Assembly (NCBI GenBank): GCA_902493515.1
Contig: CABUPE010000024.1
Coordinates: forward strand, 1-35,701
Direction of reading: 5' to 3'
Length of the DNA stretch: 35,701 bases
From: an uncultured Collinsella sp.
GTDB taxonomy: Bacteria; Actinomycetota; Coriobacteriia; Coriobacteriales; Coriobacteriaceae
The position numbers and the translations under genes were made by a program. Below the pieces are notes generated by a model that saw nothing but the letters and a program-made list of their open reading frames with translations, was not told the origin of the DNA and searched no databases. The first letter of the stretch is position 1, and each line of letters opens with the position of its first letter. This document shows positions 20,952 through 28,536 of the stretch, in pieces.

Positions 20952-22520
20952 TTAGCTGGTGTGGCGCCAGCGAGGGTCGGTGAGCGTACGCGCCACACCC
21001 AGGCCAACGGGCAAAAACGCCACGATGAGCACTGCACGCACAAACCAGCCGAGCATATTGACCGTGTCGAAGGTGCACATGTAATACATCGATCTATACA
21101 GATACAAGCCCGGCACCATAATGACAATCGAAGGCACCGTGAGGGCGATGCGCGGGTAGGTGAGCTTGACTTCGGCCAAGCTTGCGAGCAGCCCCGATAC
21201 GAGCGCCCCGATAAACGCTGCTGCCTCGGGAGGCATTCCCGCGCTGAGGCCCAGGAAGGGAATCATCGTCGGCGCATCGACAAGGGTCAGACGCAGGGTA
21301 TTGGACACGGCGCCGATGAGCCCTGCCGCCGCGGCCATCTTTACCGGACTGTTGAACATCACCGAGAAGCCGAATACGCCAATGAAGCTCATCACCACGC
21401 GCAGGAGCGTAAGGGCAAGCGGCGAAAGGCCCAGTGGGGCAAAGTCGTCCGGCGCCAGGCCAACACACTCGGCAACCATCCAACCTACGAGGGTCGCCAT
21501 CACAATAATCGATACGGCATATGAAAGGCGCTCGATACCGCTTCGCATGTCGAGCTTAGCGATGTCGAGGCCTGCCGTAATGAGTGGAAAGCCGGGAATC
21601 ACAAAGAGCATGGCGCCGATATAGCCTTCTTGGTGCGACATTGCCCCCGGAATGACCTGGCCAAGACCGAGCAATGCCAGCAGATACGAAACGCAAGCGA
21701 GCGCAACGCCGGTCGTCAGCGCGCTAAACTGGCCAAGACCCTGCTTGAGAATATGGGAGCGAGCAAAGTTACCGACACCAGCGCCTACGAATGCACAGGC
21801 CATCTCGATAGGGCCGCCGCCGAGCAAAAAGACGAAGGCGCCGCAAGCACAGGCTGCCGCAAGGCCCTGTTGCCAGGGAGAGTAATCGGGCTTTGAGCTC
21901 TCAACGGTCCTGAGCATCTCGTGATACTCGTGTACCGTGAAGCGACGACCATAGGTCTCGATTTCCTTGAGGAAACTCTCCATCATCCAAATGCGATGGG
22001 TATTGACTCCCGTTGTGGGCAGGCTGACAACCTCGTTAAAGCAGTGGCCATCTTCGATGCAAGTGCACTCAAACGACAGAAGACTCAGGTCGACGTGAAT
22101 TGTGACGCCGAGCACGTCAGCAACACGATTCATGGTATCGCGTACACGCCAGGCACCCGTTCCGCTCGCGAGCATAAGCATGCCGGTGCGGCAGATGATG
22201 GATGACTTATCGGTGAGCGGCGCATCGACGGCAAGTTCATCGCCTGCCGTCACGATCTGGCGCCAGTCAGTTTTCATATGGAGCGCGCCGGCACGAACGC
22301 CGTGGTGCATGGGGGCTCTCGAAAGCAGCGAGTCAAGGCGCGAAGGCTGTGGGGGCTCCACTGATTCACCCTCAACCTCATCAGCCTCTTCATCGACCAG
22401 ATCAAAGGAATCAAGCGGCGCTGGCTCGCGACGGTCGATCAGCTCCTCGTCCTCATCATCAAAGTAATTGAACTGATCGAGCATGTCCTCTTCGATTGCA
22501 CGCTCGCTCGCGTCGTCCAT
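20952..22520 (-). CDS. ThrE-type threonine/serine exporter family membrane protein
   Basis: 522 aa. An acidic, disordered N-terminal segment (about 1-65, DDEDEELIDRREP...) precedes a soluble ThrE-like domain (about 105-215) and then about ten transmembrane helices. This matches the fused DUF1212 plus DUF3815 arrangement of actinobacterial ThrE, which exports threonine and serine. AAAGGAG lies 7 nt before the ATG. In many bacteria the two halves are separate proteins (YjjP and YjjB, succinate/amino acid export), so the exact substrate is uncertain. Monocistronic by spacing, followed by palindromic repeats rather than a clear terminator. Confidence 0.85.
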   Translation of the reverse strand: MDDASERAIEEDMLDQFNYFDDEDEELIDRREPAPLDSFDLVDEEADEVEGESVEPPQPSRLDSLLSRAPMHHGVRAGALHMKTDWRQIVTAGDELAVDAPLTDKSSIICRTGMLMLASGTGAWRVRDTMNRVADVLGVTIHVDLSLLSFECTCIEDGHCFNEVVSLPTTGVNTHRIWMMESFLKEIETYGRRFTVHEYHEMLRTVESSKPDYSPWQQGLAAACACGAFVFLLGGGPIEMACAFVGAGVGNFARSHILKQGLGQFSALTTGVALACVSYLLALLGLGQVIPGAMSHQEGYIGAMLFVIPGFPLITAGLDIAKLDMRSGIERLSYAVSIIVMATLVGWMVAECVGLAPDDFAPLGLSPLALTLLRVVMSFIGVFGFSVMFNSPVKMAAAAGLIGAVSNTLRLTLVDAPTMIPFLGLSAGMPPEAAAFIGALVSGLLASLAEVKLTYPRIALTVPSIVIMVPGLYLYRSMYYMCTFDTVNMLGWFVRAVLIVAFLPVGLGVARTLTDPRWRHTS

Positions 22521-22718
22521 ACAGGCGCTCCTTTCCTACCGACTAACCCCCATCCTAGGCAGCAACGGCTAAAGGAAACATAAAAGAGACGACTGTCATG
22601 CGAGCCATGTGCGCAATAGCCGTGGGTAGTCGTTTAAGAACGTCCCCAATGACTACATCGATGTTCTAAGTGTCAACCAAGTCAACGCCGCAGATAGAGG
22701 ACGGACAGCGAGCGACGT
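22521..22718. other. Spacer between the ThrE-type gene and the post-lysS palindrome
   Basis: No gene recognised. It must hold the minus-strand promoter of the ThrE-type gene, but no clear hexamers were found. A weak ACGACT/AGTCGT hairpin spans roughly 22592-22638. Confidence 0.5.
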
Positions 22719-22804
22719 CCAGAGCGAACAAGTTGGCATGAAAAAGGCAAGGCATAGACCTTCTGGTCATGCCTTGCCTTTTGAATGACAAATTGTCGCT
22801 CTGG
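22719..22804 (-). terminator. Long palindrome with terminator core downstream of lysS
   Basis: Core stem 22742-22760 / 22765-22782: 18 bp with one bulged base and a TTCT loop. On the minus strand it is followed by TTTTTCATG, a typical intrinsic terminator for lysS. Outer arms 22719-22731 / 22793-22804 (CCAGAGCGA ... TCGCTCTGG, one bulge) extend the palindrome to 86 nt. The tip GGCATAGACC-NNNN-GGTCATGCC is shared with the element after cysS. Confidence 0.85.
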
Positions 22805-22823
22805 GCGGCGCGCAGCGTCGAGC

Positions 22824-22853
22824 GGTTACGGCGTTTGGTAAAACGCCGTAACC
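22824..22853 (-). promoter_or_regulatory. 13-bp hairpin directly after the lysS stop
   Basis: GGTTACGGCGTTT / AAACGCCGTAACC (22824-22836 and 22841-22853), perfect, loop GGTA, three bases after the stop codon. No U-tract follows, so it probably protects the mRNA 3' end or assists the terminator further on. Confidence 0.6.
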
Positions 22854-22855
22854 CC

Positions 22856-24820
22856 CTAGTACATCTTTGCGCCGGCGGGGATGGAGGCGTCGAGCTGGAT
22901 CAGGTTGAGACGCTCCTCACCCTCCTCCTCGTGGACAGCGCTGATGAGCATGCCGCAGCTGGGAATGCCCATCATCTTGCGCGGAGGCAGGTTGGTGATG
23001 GCGAGCAAGGTCTTGCCGACCAGGTCCTCGGGCTCGTAATAAGCGTGAATACCGGAGAGGATGGTGCGGTCGGTACCGGTACCGTCGTCGAGCGTAAAGT
23101 TCAGCAGCTTCTTGGACTTCTTGACGGCCTCGCATGCCTTGACCTTCACAGCGCGGAAATCGCTCTTGGAGAAGGTATCGAAGTCGACGAACTCCTCAAA
23201 CAGCGGCTCAACGGCGATCTTGGAGTAATCGAGCGTGGGCTTAAGCGACTTAACGAACGGGCTCGCGGCGTTGCCGGCCTCGGCAGCCTTGGCGGCAGCG
23301 GCACCGGACTGGAAACCCTTCTCGGGCTTCATGTGCGGGAACAGCAGCACGTCGCGGATAGAAGCCTGGTTAGTAAGCAGCATGACCACGCGGTCGATAC
23401 CAATGCCAATGCCGCCCGCGGGAGGCATACCGTACTCGAGGGCGCGCACGTAGTCCTCGTCATACTCCATGGCCTCGTCGTCGCCGCCGGCCTTCTCGGC
23501 CATCTGGGCAGCAAAGCGCTCAGCCTGGTCGACCGGGTCGTTGAGCTCGGAGAACGCGTTGGCGTACTCGTGACCGGCAATAACCAGCTCAAAGCGGTGC
23601 GTCAGGCGCGGGTCGTCCTCAAAGCGCTTGGCAAGCGGGCTGACCTCGATGGGGTAATCGCACACGAAGGTCGGGTTGACGATGGTGTCCTCGCCCAGCT
23701 CATCGTAAATCTCGGCGATAATCTTGCCGGCGGTCCACTCGGGCTTAATCTCCAGGCCCTTCTCGCGCGCGGCGGCAGCAAGCTCCTCGACCGGCGTGTC
23801 GATGGTGACCTGCTTGCCGAGCACGTCGGAGACGATGTCGGTCATGGGACGGCTGGCCCACTCACCAGAAAGGTCGATGGTCTGGCCCTGGTACTCGATG
23901 ACCTCGGGGTTGCCGATGGCCTTGTTAGCCGCCTTAATGACACCCTGGGCGAGCGCCTTCATGCCCTCGAGGTCGGAGAAGGCACGGTAGGCCTCCATCG
24001 TGGTGAACTCGGGGTTGTGAGTAAGGTCCATGCCCTCGTTACGGAAGATGCGGCCGATCTCGAACACGCGCTCAAAACCACCGACGATGCAGCGCTTGAG
24101 GTGCAGCTCGGTGGCAATACGCAGGTAGCACTCCTGATCGAGCGCGTTGAAGTGCGTGATGAACGGCTTGGCCGTGGCACCACCCTGGATGGTCTGCAGG
24201 ATGGGGGTCTCGACCTCCATGTAGCCGTCGGACTCCATAAAGCGACGGAAGGTGGAGAGAATCTGCGAACGCTTACGGAAGGTCTCGCGAACGTCGTCGT
24301 TGGCGATCAGGTCGACATAGCGCTGGCGATAGCGGGTCTCCTTGTCGGAAAGACCGTGGAACTTCTCGGGCAGCGGACGAACGGCCTTGGAAAGCAGAGT
24401 CGCGCTCTTAGGGGCAACGGAAAGCTGGCCGCGCTGGGTGCGCACAACCACGCCGGTCACGCCCAGGATGTCGCCCAAGTCGAGGGCTTTGAGCGTATTC
24501 CAGGCAGCCTCGTCCATGTCGTTGATGCGGCAGAACAGTTGAATCTCGGCAGTCGCATCGCGCACGACGATGAACATGATCTTGCCCTGACCGCGCTTGG
24601 CGACCACACGGCCGGCGATCTTCACGACATCCTCGGTGTCCTCACCATCGGCAAGATCGGCGTACTTAGTCTCGATATCGGCGACGTAGTCCTCAAGCTC
24701 AGAGTGCTCGGGATAGGGGTTCTGGCCCGCCTCGAACAGGGCGGCGCGCTTGGCCAGGCGGGTGGCGCGCTCGTCGTTGAGCGTCGATGCCTGATCGGCG
24801 GCGTTCTGGTTCTCTGCCAT
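22856..24820 (-). CDS. lysS: Lysyl-tRNA synthetase (class II) with C-terminal tRNA-binding domain
   Basis: 654 aa, about 150 longer than ordinary bacterial LysRS. Residues 1-500 are the normal enzyme: OB-fold anticodon domain (65-160), motif 2 FEIGRIFRNEGMDLTHNPEFT (253-273) and motif 3 GIGIGIDRV (470-478). After an Ala/Gly/Lys linker (500-540), residues 545-654 (FRAVKVKACEAVKKSKKLLNF ... GIPSCGMLISA) form a Trbp111/MetRS-type tRNA_bind domain. Such a domain normally adds nonspecific tRNA affinity. The sequence is continuous, with no frameshift at the junction. GAGGAG precedes the ATG, right after a terminator-like hairpin from the greA side. Confidence 0.96.
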   Translation of the reverse strand: MAENQNAADQASTLNDERATRLAKRAALFEAGQNPYPEHSELEDYVADIETKYADLADGEDTEDVVKIAGRVVAKRGQGKIMFIVVRDATAEIQLFCRINDMDEAAWNTLKALDLGDILGVTGVVVRTQRGQLSVAPKSATLLSKAVRPLPEKFHGLSDKETRYRQRYVDLIANDDVRETFRKRSQILSTFRRFMESDGYMEVETPILQTIQGGATAKPFITHFNALDQECYLRIATELHLKRCIVGGFERVFEIGRIFRNEGMDLTHNPEFTTMEAYRAFSDLEGMKALAQGVIKAANKAIGNPEVIEYQGQTIDLSGEWASRPMTDIVSDVLGKQVTIDTPVEELAAAAREKGLEIKPEWTAGKIIAEIYDELGEDTIVNPTFVCDYPIEVSPLAKRFEDDPRLTHRFELVIAGHEYANAFSELNDPVDQAERFAAQMAEKAGGDDEAMEYDEDYVRALEYGMPPAGGIGIGIDRVVMLLTNQASIRDVLLFPHMKPEKGFQSGAAAAKAAEAGNAASPFVKSLKPTLDYSKIAVEPLFEEFVDFDTFSKSDFRAVKVKACEAVKKSKKLLNFTLDDGTGTDRTILSGIHAYYEPEDLVGKTLLAITNLPPRKMMGIPSCGMLISAVHEEEGEERLNLIQLDASIPAGAKMY

Positions 24821-24835
24821 AAGTTAGCTCCTCAA

Positions 24836-24871
24836 ACTAAAACGCTCCCCAGGATTCGGTCCCAGGGAGCG
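24836..24871 (-). terminator. Terminator between greA and lysS
   Basis: Minus strand: CGCTCCC ... GGGAGCG (24843-24849 / 24865-24871) with a partly paired interior, followed by TTTTAGTTT and then the lysS binding site GAGGAG. It ends greA transcripts and could act as a lysS attenuator if lysS is read from the greA promoter. Confidence 0.65.
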
Positions 24872-24899
24872 AAAACATACCTTTACGCGGGACCGTGGT

Positions 24900-25370
24900 C
24901 TAGCGTGCGATCTTGGCGATGGTGTAGACGCGAGTCTTGCCGGAAGGCGTAACGACCTCGACGGAGTCGCCCTCGCCGTGACCGATGATGGCGTGGCCGA
25001 CCGGAGACTCGTTGGAGATCTTGTGCTCGAGCGAGTTGGTCTCGGTGGTACCGACGAGCGTGACTTCCATGACCTCGCCGTTGGGATCAATCAGCGAAAC
25101 GGTGGAACCGATGGAGACGGTCAGGTCGCCCGTGGTGGCAGCAACCTGAGCGTTGGCGAGGATGGCCTGGATCTCGGCAATACGAGCGGCGTTCTGGGCC
25201 TGCTTGTCCTTAGCGGCGTCGTACTCGGAGTTCTCCGAAAGGTCGCCGAACGCGCGGGCTTCCTTGATGTCCTCGACGATCTCCTTGGCGTAATCGCCCT
25301 CACGCCAAGCGAGCTCCTCGACGAGCTTCTGGCGGCCCTCAGCGGTCAGTACGATCTGGCTTGCGTCCAT
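24900..25370 (-). CDS. greA: Transcription elongation factor GreA
   Basis: Rescues backtracked RNA polymerase by stimulating transcript cleavage. 156 aa from the ATG at 25370 (GGGGAG eight bases before it); an upstream in-frame start at 25400 has no such site. The N-terminal coiled-coil (1-75) carries the tip acidic residues in FGDLSENSEYDAAKD. The C-terminal FKBP-like domain (80-156) includes ESPVGHAIIGHGEGDSVEV. A TTGACA -35-like hexamer is at 25406-25411 on the minus strand, but no good -10 follows. Downstream gene is lysS. Confidence 0.96.
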   Translation of the reverse strand: MDASQIVLTAEGRQKLVEELAWREGDYAKEIVEDIKEARAFGDLSENSEYDAAKDKQAQNAARIAEIQAILANAQVAATTGDLTVSIGSTVSLIDPNGEVMEVTLVGTTETNSLEHKISNESPVGHAIIGHGEGDSVEVVTPSGKTRVYTIAKIAR

Positions 25371-25412
25371 ACGGATATCTCCCCAACTCTGATCAAACAA
25401 TCAACTGTCAAC

Positions 25413-25451
25413 AAAACGAAAAAGACCGGCTAGCCTGCGGGCAAGCCGGTC
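25413..25451 (-). terminator. Terminator of tatA
   Basis: 8-bp outer stem GACCGGCT / AGCCGGTC (25424-25431 and 25444-25451) with additional inner pairing, followed on the minus strand by TTTTTCGTTTTG. It lies 26 nt after the tatA stop. Confidence 0.85.
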
Positions 25452-25476
25452 AGGTGCTCACCCCAAAGGGATGGGA

Positions 25477-25752
25477 CTACTCTGCGTCCGCGTCGCTGTC
25501 CTCTGCCTGCTTCTTCTTGGCAGCAGCGAGCTTGGCCTCGAGCTCAGCGATCTCCTTGTCCTCCTCGGACTGCTCGACCACGACCTCCTCGGCCTGCTTG
25601 GTCTCGGCCTTATCGTCGCCCTCCATACCCTCGCGGATATTCTTGACGGTAGAGCCGAGGGACTTGCCGAGCTTCGGCAGGTTCTTGGGCCCGAAGATAA
25701 TCAGGACAACGACGAGAATAATGATGAGCTCAGGAGCCCTCAGTCCAAACAT
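25477..25752 (-). CDS. tatA: Sec-independent translocase subunit TatA
   Basis: 91-aa pore-forming subunit of the twin-arginine export system. One N-terminal transmembrane helix (about 6-20, PELIIILVVVLIIFG) is followed by the FGP hinge and an amphipathic helix (KNLPKLGKSLGSTVKNIREGM). Then comes a charged Glu/Lys-rich tail. The ATG at 25752 has GGAGG five bases upstream; the longer open frame to 25935 runs into tRNA-Pro and is rejected. TatC is not in the window. Monocistronic. Confidence 0.93.
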   Translation of the reverse strand: MFGLRAPELIIILVVVLIIFGPKNLPKLGKSLGSTVKNIREGMEGDDKAETKQAEEVVVEQSEEDKEIAELEAKLAAAKKKQAEDSDADAE

Positions 25753-25791
25753 GTAGACCTCCACAATACAGCGAGACAAGCTCGAATGAGT

Positions 25792-25812
25792 ATACCGCGG
25801 GTATCGCGGTAT
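25792..25812. promoter_or_regulatory. ATACCGCG inverted repeat upstream of tatA
   Basis: ATACCGCG (25792-25799) and CGCGGTAT (25805-25812) around GGTAT, located about 40 nt upstream of the tatA start and just after the tRNA-Pro terminator. It could be an operator or a promoter-proximal palindrome; no regulator is known. Confidence 0.4.
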
Positions 25813-25825
25813 CACAACAATAGCT

Positions 25826-25854
25826 AAAAAAAGGGACCGCAAGAAGCGGTCCCT
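25826..25854 (-). terminator. Terminator of tRNA-Pro
   Basis: 9-bp stem AGGGACCGC / GCGGTCCCT (25832-25840 and 25846-25854), 5-nt loop, followed on the minus strand by seven T. A textbook intrinsic terminator 11 nt after the tRNA. Confidence 0.92.
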
Positions 25855-25864
25855 CCTCATGCTC

Positions 25865-25941
25865 TGGTCGGGTTGACTGGATTTGAACCAGCGACCCCTG
25901 CGTCCCGAACGCAGTGCTCTACCAAACTGAGCCACAACCCG
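25865..25941 (-). tRNA. tRNA-Pro (CGG anticodon)
   Basis: 77-nt cloverleaf on the minus strand: acceptor CGGGTTG/CAACCCG, anticodon stem CTGCG/CGCAG around TTCGGGA (CGG, reads CCG), T-loop TTCAAAT, encoded CCA (complement of 25865-25867). Confidence 0.95.
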
Positions 25942-25952
25942 TTAGCTCGACT

Positions 25953-25961
25953 ATAGTAACA
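25953..25961 (-). promoter_or_regulatory. Extended -10 promoter of tRNA-Pro
   Basis: Minus strand TGT-TACTAT: TG extension (25959-25961) and -10 (25953-25958), about 12 nt before the tRNA 5' end. The -35 region (TAGCAC, about 17 nt further) is weak. Confidence 0.5.
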
Positions 25962-25990
25962 AAGATTTCCGTCGTGTGCTAGAGAAATTT

Positions 25991-26887
25991 TTACTTCTTT
26001 GGCACTTCGACGCGAACCGTGTTGGGAATGAGCTCCGTCGCGCAGAACCACCAGCCGTTTTGCTGGGCAGCCTCGGCAAGCCTTTCGGCCGTGGCGGCGG
26101 TGTCGCAAATGGCAAACGAACAGGCGCCCGATCCGCACACATCTACAGCAACGGTGCCGTCCTGCTTACGCAGCCAGTCGAGGACCGTTTGAATCTGCGG
26201 CTCCATCTGTGCGGAAATGACACCCAAGTTGTTATGGATGAACGCATATGCCGTCTCGGCATCACCAGCACGCAAGGCAGAAGCTATCGCGCCGGGCTTG
26301 TCCGCAGGCACCGGGGCCTCGTCAAAACGTCGATAGGCTTCAATTGTCGAAACACTTGCCTCGCGCGGCTTGACCAACACGACGGGCGTTGCGGGCAGCG
26401 CGGGGTACTCAGTTGCCAGCACGTCTCCCCCACCAACGTAGAACGCAGGACTCGCGTGTAAAAAGAACGGGACGTCAGCACCAATGCCGCGCGCGATGTC
26501 GTCGAGCGCGGGGTCGGTGCGATCAATGCCCCAGAGCTCCGCCAAGGCGACAATGACCGCGGCTGCATCCGTCGAGGGGCCGCCCAAGCCGGCGCACAAT
26601 GGAATGCGCTTCTCAATCGTCACGCAGATGTTTGCCTCGCGACCATAATGCTCGGCCATAGCAACCGCAGCCCGATACGCCGTATTCTTTTGCATGGGAA
26701 AATCTGATGCCGGAACCGTCTGAACGGCCAGCGCCCGCGCCGGCGTGACCGTCACGGTATCGGAAAGACCGACGGCTGCCATCAGGGAATCGACCCTGTG
26801 GTAGCCGCGGCCATCGCGCTCGGTATGAACCCCCAGGTAGAGGTTAATCTTTGCCGGCGCGGAAAGAGTTAGGGACCGATCGGTCAC
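25991..26887 (-). CDS. ispE: 4-diphosphocytidyl-2-C-methyl-D-erythritol kinase
   Basis: MEP-pathway GHMP kinase that phosphorylates CDP-ME. 298 aa, GTG start at 26887 (AGGAG about eight bases upstream, inside the end of veg). N-terminal SAPAKINLYLGV with the catalytic Lys, the ATP loop PLCAGLGGPSTDAAA (family form usually GGGSSDAAA) and catalytic Asp in GADVPFF are visible, as is the late CGSGACSFA Gly loop. It supplies the substrate for IspF encoded 15 kb away. Overlapping control with veg is likely, a pairing also seen in Bacillus (veg near ispE). Confidence 0.95.
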   Translation of the reverse strand: MTDRSLTLSAPAKINLYLGVHTERDGRGYHRVDSLMAAVGLSDTVTVTPARALAVQTVPASDFPMQKNTAYRAAVAMAEHYGREANICVTIEKRIPLCAGLGGPSTDAAAVIVALAELWGIDRTDPALDDIARGIGADVPFFLHASPAFYVGGGDVLATEYPALPATPVVLVKPREASVSTIEAYRRFDEAPVPADKPGAIASALRAGDAETAYAFIHNNLGVISAQMEPQIQTVLDWLRKQDGTVAVDVCGSGACSFAICDTAATAERLAEAAQQNGWWFCATELIPNTVRVEVPKK

Positions 26888-26889
26888 CG

Positions 26890-27186
26890 TTAATGCTCCT
26901 CGAGCTGATTGCCGAGCGGGGTAAAGATGTGCTCGCCGCTCTCGGGGTCGAACAGCTCGACCTGACCGGTGAGGACATCGATATACTGGTAGGACTGACG
27001 CGACTTGCGGCCGCGACGCTCGTCAACCTCGACAATGAAGACGGCCGGGTGGACGCTCTTGATGGTGCCCATGCGCTCGACGACGCGGGTACGGCCCATG
27101 TTGGCCTTAACCTTGACGCGATCGCCCACCATATCGGTCAGCTTCTCGTGGATGTCGTCGACGTGATTGACTTCCATCTCTTCCAT
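26890..27186 (-). CDS. veg: Veg family protein
   Basis: 98-aa protein of the Veg family. B. subtilis Veg is abundant and promotes biofilm formation, but its biochemical role is not settled. The conserved core is present: DRVKVKANMGRTRVVERMGTI, PAVFIVEVDE, and SYQYIDVLTGQVELF. The ATG at 27186 is preferred (GGAGG eight bases upstream) over a TTG at 27210. The last 15 residues (GEHIFTPLGNQLEEH) extend beyond the Bacillus protein. It ends two bases before the ispE start. A good promoter and a small GGGG/CCCC hairpin with a T-run lie in its leader. Confidence 0.9.
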   Translation of the reverse strand: MEEMEVNHVDDIHEKLTDMVGDRVKVKANMGRTRVVERMGTIKSVHPAVFIVEVDERRGRKSRQSYQYIDVLTGQVELFDPESGEHIFTPLGNQLEEH

Positions 27187-27221
27187 GAACAGGGCCTCCA
27201 GAAGGTGCAATTCAAAAAGGG

Positions 27222-27236
27222 GATAATACCCCTAAG
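27222..27236 (-). promoter_or_regulatory. Small hairpin with T-run in the veg leader
   Basis: Minus strand AGGGG-TATTAT-CCCC followed by TTTTTG, between the veg promoter and its ribosome binding site. It may act as a weak attenuator. Short stem, so modest confidence. Confidence 0.35.
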
Positions 27237-27253
27237 ATAGACAAAACTCTAAT

Positions 27254-27283
27254 ACTATAGCACCCTGTTGTGGCCATACGCAA
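27254..27283 (-). promoter_or_regulatory. Promoter of veg-ispE
   Basis: Minus strand TTGCGT (-35, 27278-27283), 18-nt spacer, TATAGT (-10, 27254-27259). It implies a leader of about 60 nt before the veg ATG. Confidence 0.7.
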
Positions 27284-27300
27284 GCAGCTAATTAGGCTAC

Positions 27301-27747
27301 TTACAGATTGTCGGTATCGAGGACGATGGTGAATGGGCCGTCGTTGACCAGGTCGACCTTCATGTCAGCGCCAAAGATACCGTGCGCCACATGCTCAACG
27401 TCCTCGCGTACAAGCGTCAAGAAGTACTCGTAGAGCTCGTTGGCAACATCGGGGGCGCCGGCATCCGTAAACGACGGACGGCGGCCGTGACGGCAGTCGG
27501 CAAACAGCGTGAACTGCGACACCACGAGTACCTCGCCGTCGACATCGGCAAGTGCCAGGTTGGTCTTGCCGTTCTCGTCCTCGTTGATACGCAGCCCGCG
27601 GAGCTTGCCCCACAGCTTGTCGGCCTCGACACGCGTATCGCCATGGCCCACACCCAGCAGCACCAGGTAGCCGCGTCCAATGCGACCCACGCACTCGCCG
27701 TCGACCGTCACGCCGGCGTTGAGCACGCGCTGCACCACCGCGCGCAC
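27301..27747 (-). CDS. dtd: D-aminoacyl-tRNA deacylase
   Basis: Removes D-amino acids (and Gly from tRNA-Ala) mis-attached to tRNA. 148 aa, normal for DTD. The two signature motifs are present: SQFTLFAD (about 77-84) and the cross-subunit Gly-cisPro motif NDGPFTIVLDT near the C-terminus, where Phe replaces the more common Val of NxGPVT. It starts three bases after the rdgB stop, so the two quality-control enzymes are probably co-translated. Confidence 0.95.
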   Translation of the reverse strand: MRAVVQRVLNAGVTVDGECVGRIGRGYLVLLGVGHGDTRVEADKLWGKLRGLRINEDENGKTNLALADVDGEVLVVSQFTLFADCRHGRRPSFTDAGAPDVANELYEYFLTLVREDVEHVAHGIFGADMKVDLVNDGPFTIVLDTDNL

Positions 27748-27750
27748 GGC

Positions 27751-28392
27751 CTACTCCTCGCCCGTCAGTTTGGCGGATAGGTGCTCGAGCGCATGGAATC
27801 GATGGCTGATGGCGTTCTTCTCGTCCGCCGTCAGCTCGGCCATGGTCTTGCCCGGCGTGTCGACCGGCAGGAACAGCGGGTCGTAGCCAAAACCATGGTC
27901 GCCGCGGCCCTCGTGCGCGATAACGCCCTCGCAGGTGCCCTCGCCATAGGTGACCAGGCCGTCCGTGTCGATGAGCGCAACGACGCTCATAAAGCGCGCG
28001 GTGCGCTCATCGTCCGCCACACCTTCCAGGTTAACGAGCAGCTTGGCGTTGTTGGCGGCATCGTCACCGTGAACGCCCGCATAGCGCGCGCTATACACGC
28101 CCGGCTCGCCGCCCAGCGCGTCGACGACCAAGCCCGAATCGTCGGCAATGGCCATAAGGCCCGTCTCCTCAACCGCGGCTTGGGCCTTGATGATGGCGTT
28201 CTCCAAAAACGTCGTGCCGTTTTCCTCGGGATCCTCAAAATCACCCAGCTGGCCGAGCGCCACAAAGCGCACCTCGGGCATGACCTTGCCCAAAATGGCC
28301 TCAATCTCGGTGAGCTTATGGGCGTTGCCGGTTGCCACGACGATGGTCGCCGCCGGGTCGAGGGTGTCGATGTCAATCTTCTCAAGTGCCAT
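27751..28392 (-). CDS. rdgB: XTP/dITP diphosphatase (RdgB/HAM1)
   Basis: House-cleaning pyrophosphatase that removes deaminated purine nucleotides before they enter DNA or RNA. 213 aa. The substrate-binding TGNAHKLTEIEAIL (about 21-34), the catalytic ADDSGLVVDALGGEPGVYSARYAG (family motif with its Asp/Asp pair), and FGYDPLF plus SHRFHALE near the end are all visible. AAGGAGG precedes the ATG by six bases. A leading segment of about 15 residues (ALEKIDIDTLDPAAT) is longer than in E. coli. Confidence 0.95.
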   Translation of the reverse strand: MALEKIDIDTLDPAATIVVATGNAHKLTEIEAILGKVMPEVRFVALGQLGDFEDPEENGTTFLENAIIKAQAAVEETGLMAIADDSGLVVDALGGEPGVYSARYAGVHGDDAANNAKLLVNLEGVADDERTARFMSVVALIDTDGLVTYGEGTCEGVIAHEGRGDHGFGYDPLFLPVDTPGKTMAELTADEKNAISHRFHALEHLSAKLTGEE

Positions 28393-28507
28393 GACTGGCC
28401 TCCTTGTCTCTATATCAATGCCGCGCCGAGGGCGACGAGGGCCTCCGCCTCTCCCCTCTCAATCAACGGCAGTCTTGTGTCTAGACGTCTCAGCAGATAA
28501 AACCTAC

Positions 28508-28536
28508 CAAAATAAACCTGTCCCTTTTGGCAGGTT
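28508..28536 (-). terminator. Terminator of rph, overlapping its stop codon
   Basis: AACCTG / CAGGTT (28515-28520 and 28531-28536) plus two inner G-C pairs. The stem incorporates the last base pairs of the rph stop codon, and TATTTTGG follows on the minus strand. The remaining spacer up to rdgB (28393-28507) shows nothing else. Confidence 0.6.

Noticed and set aside
25753..25935. N-terminal extension of TatA into tRNA-Pro
   Set aside because: The extension overlaps the tRNA gene and its terminator, and the ATG at 25752 has an ideal GGAGG site and begins the conserved TatA sequence.
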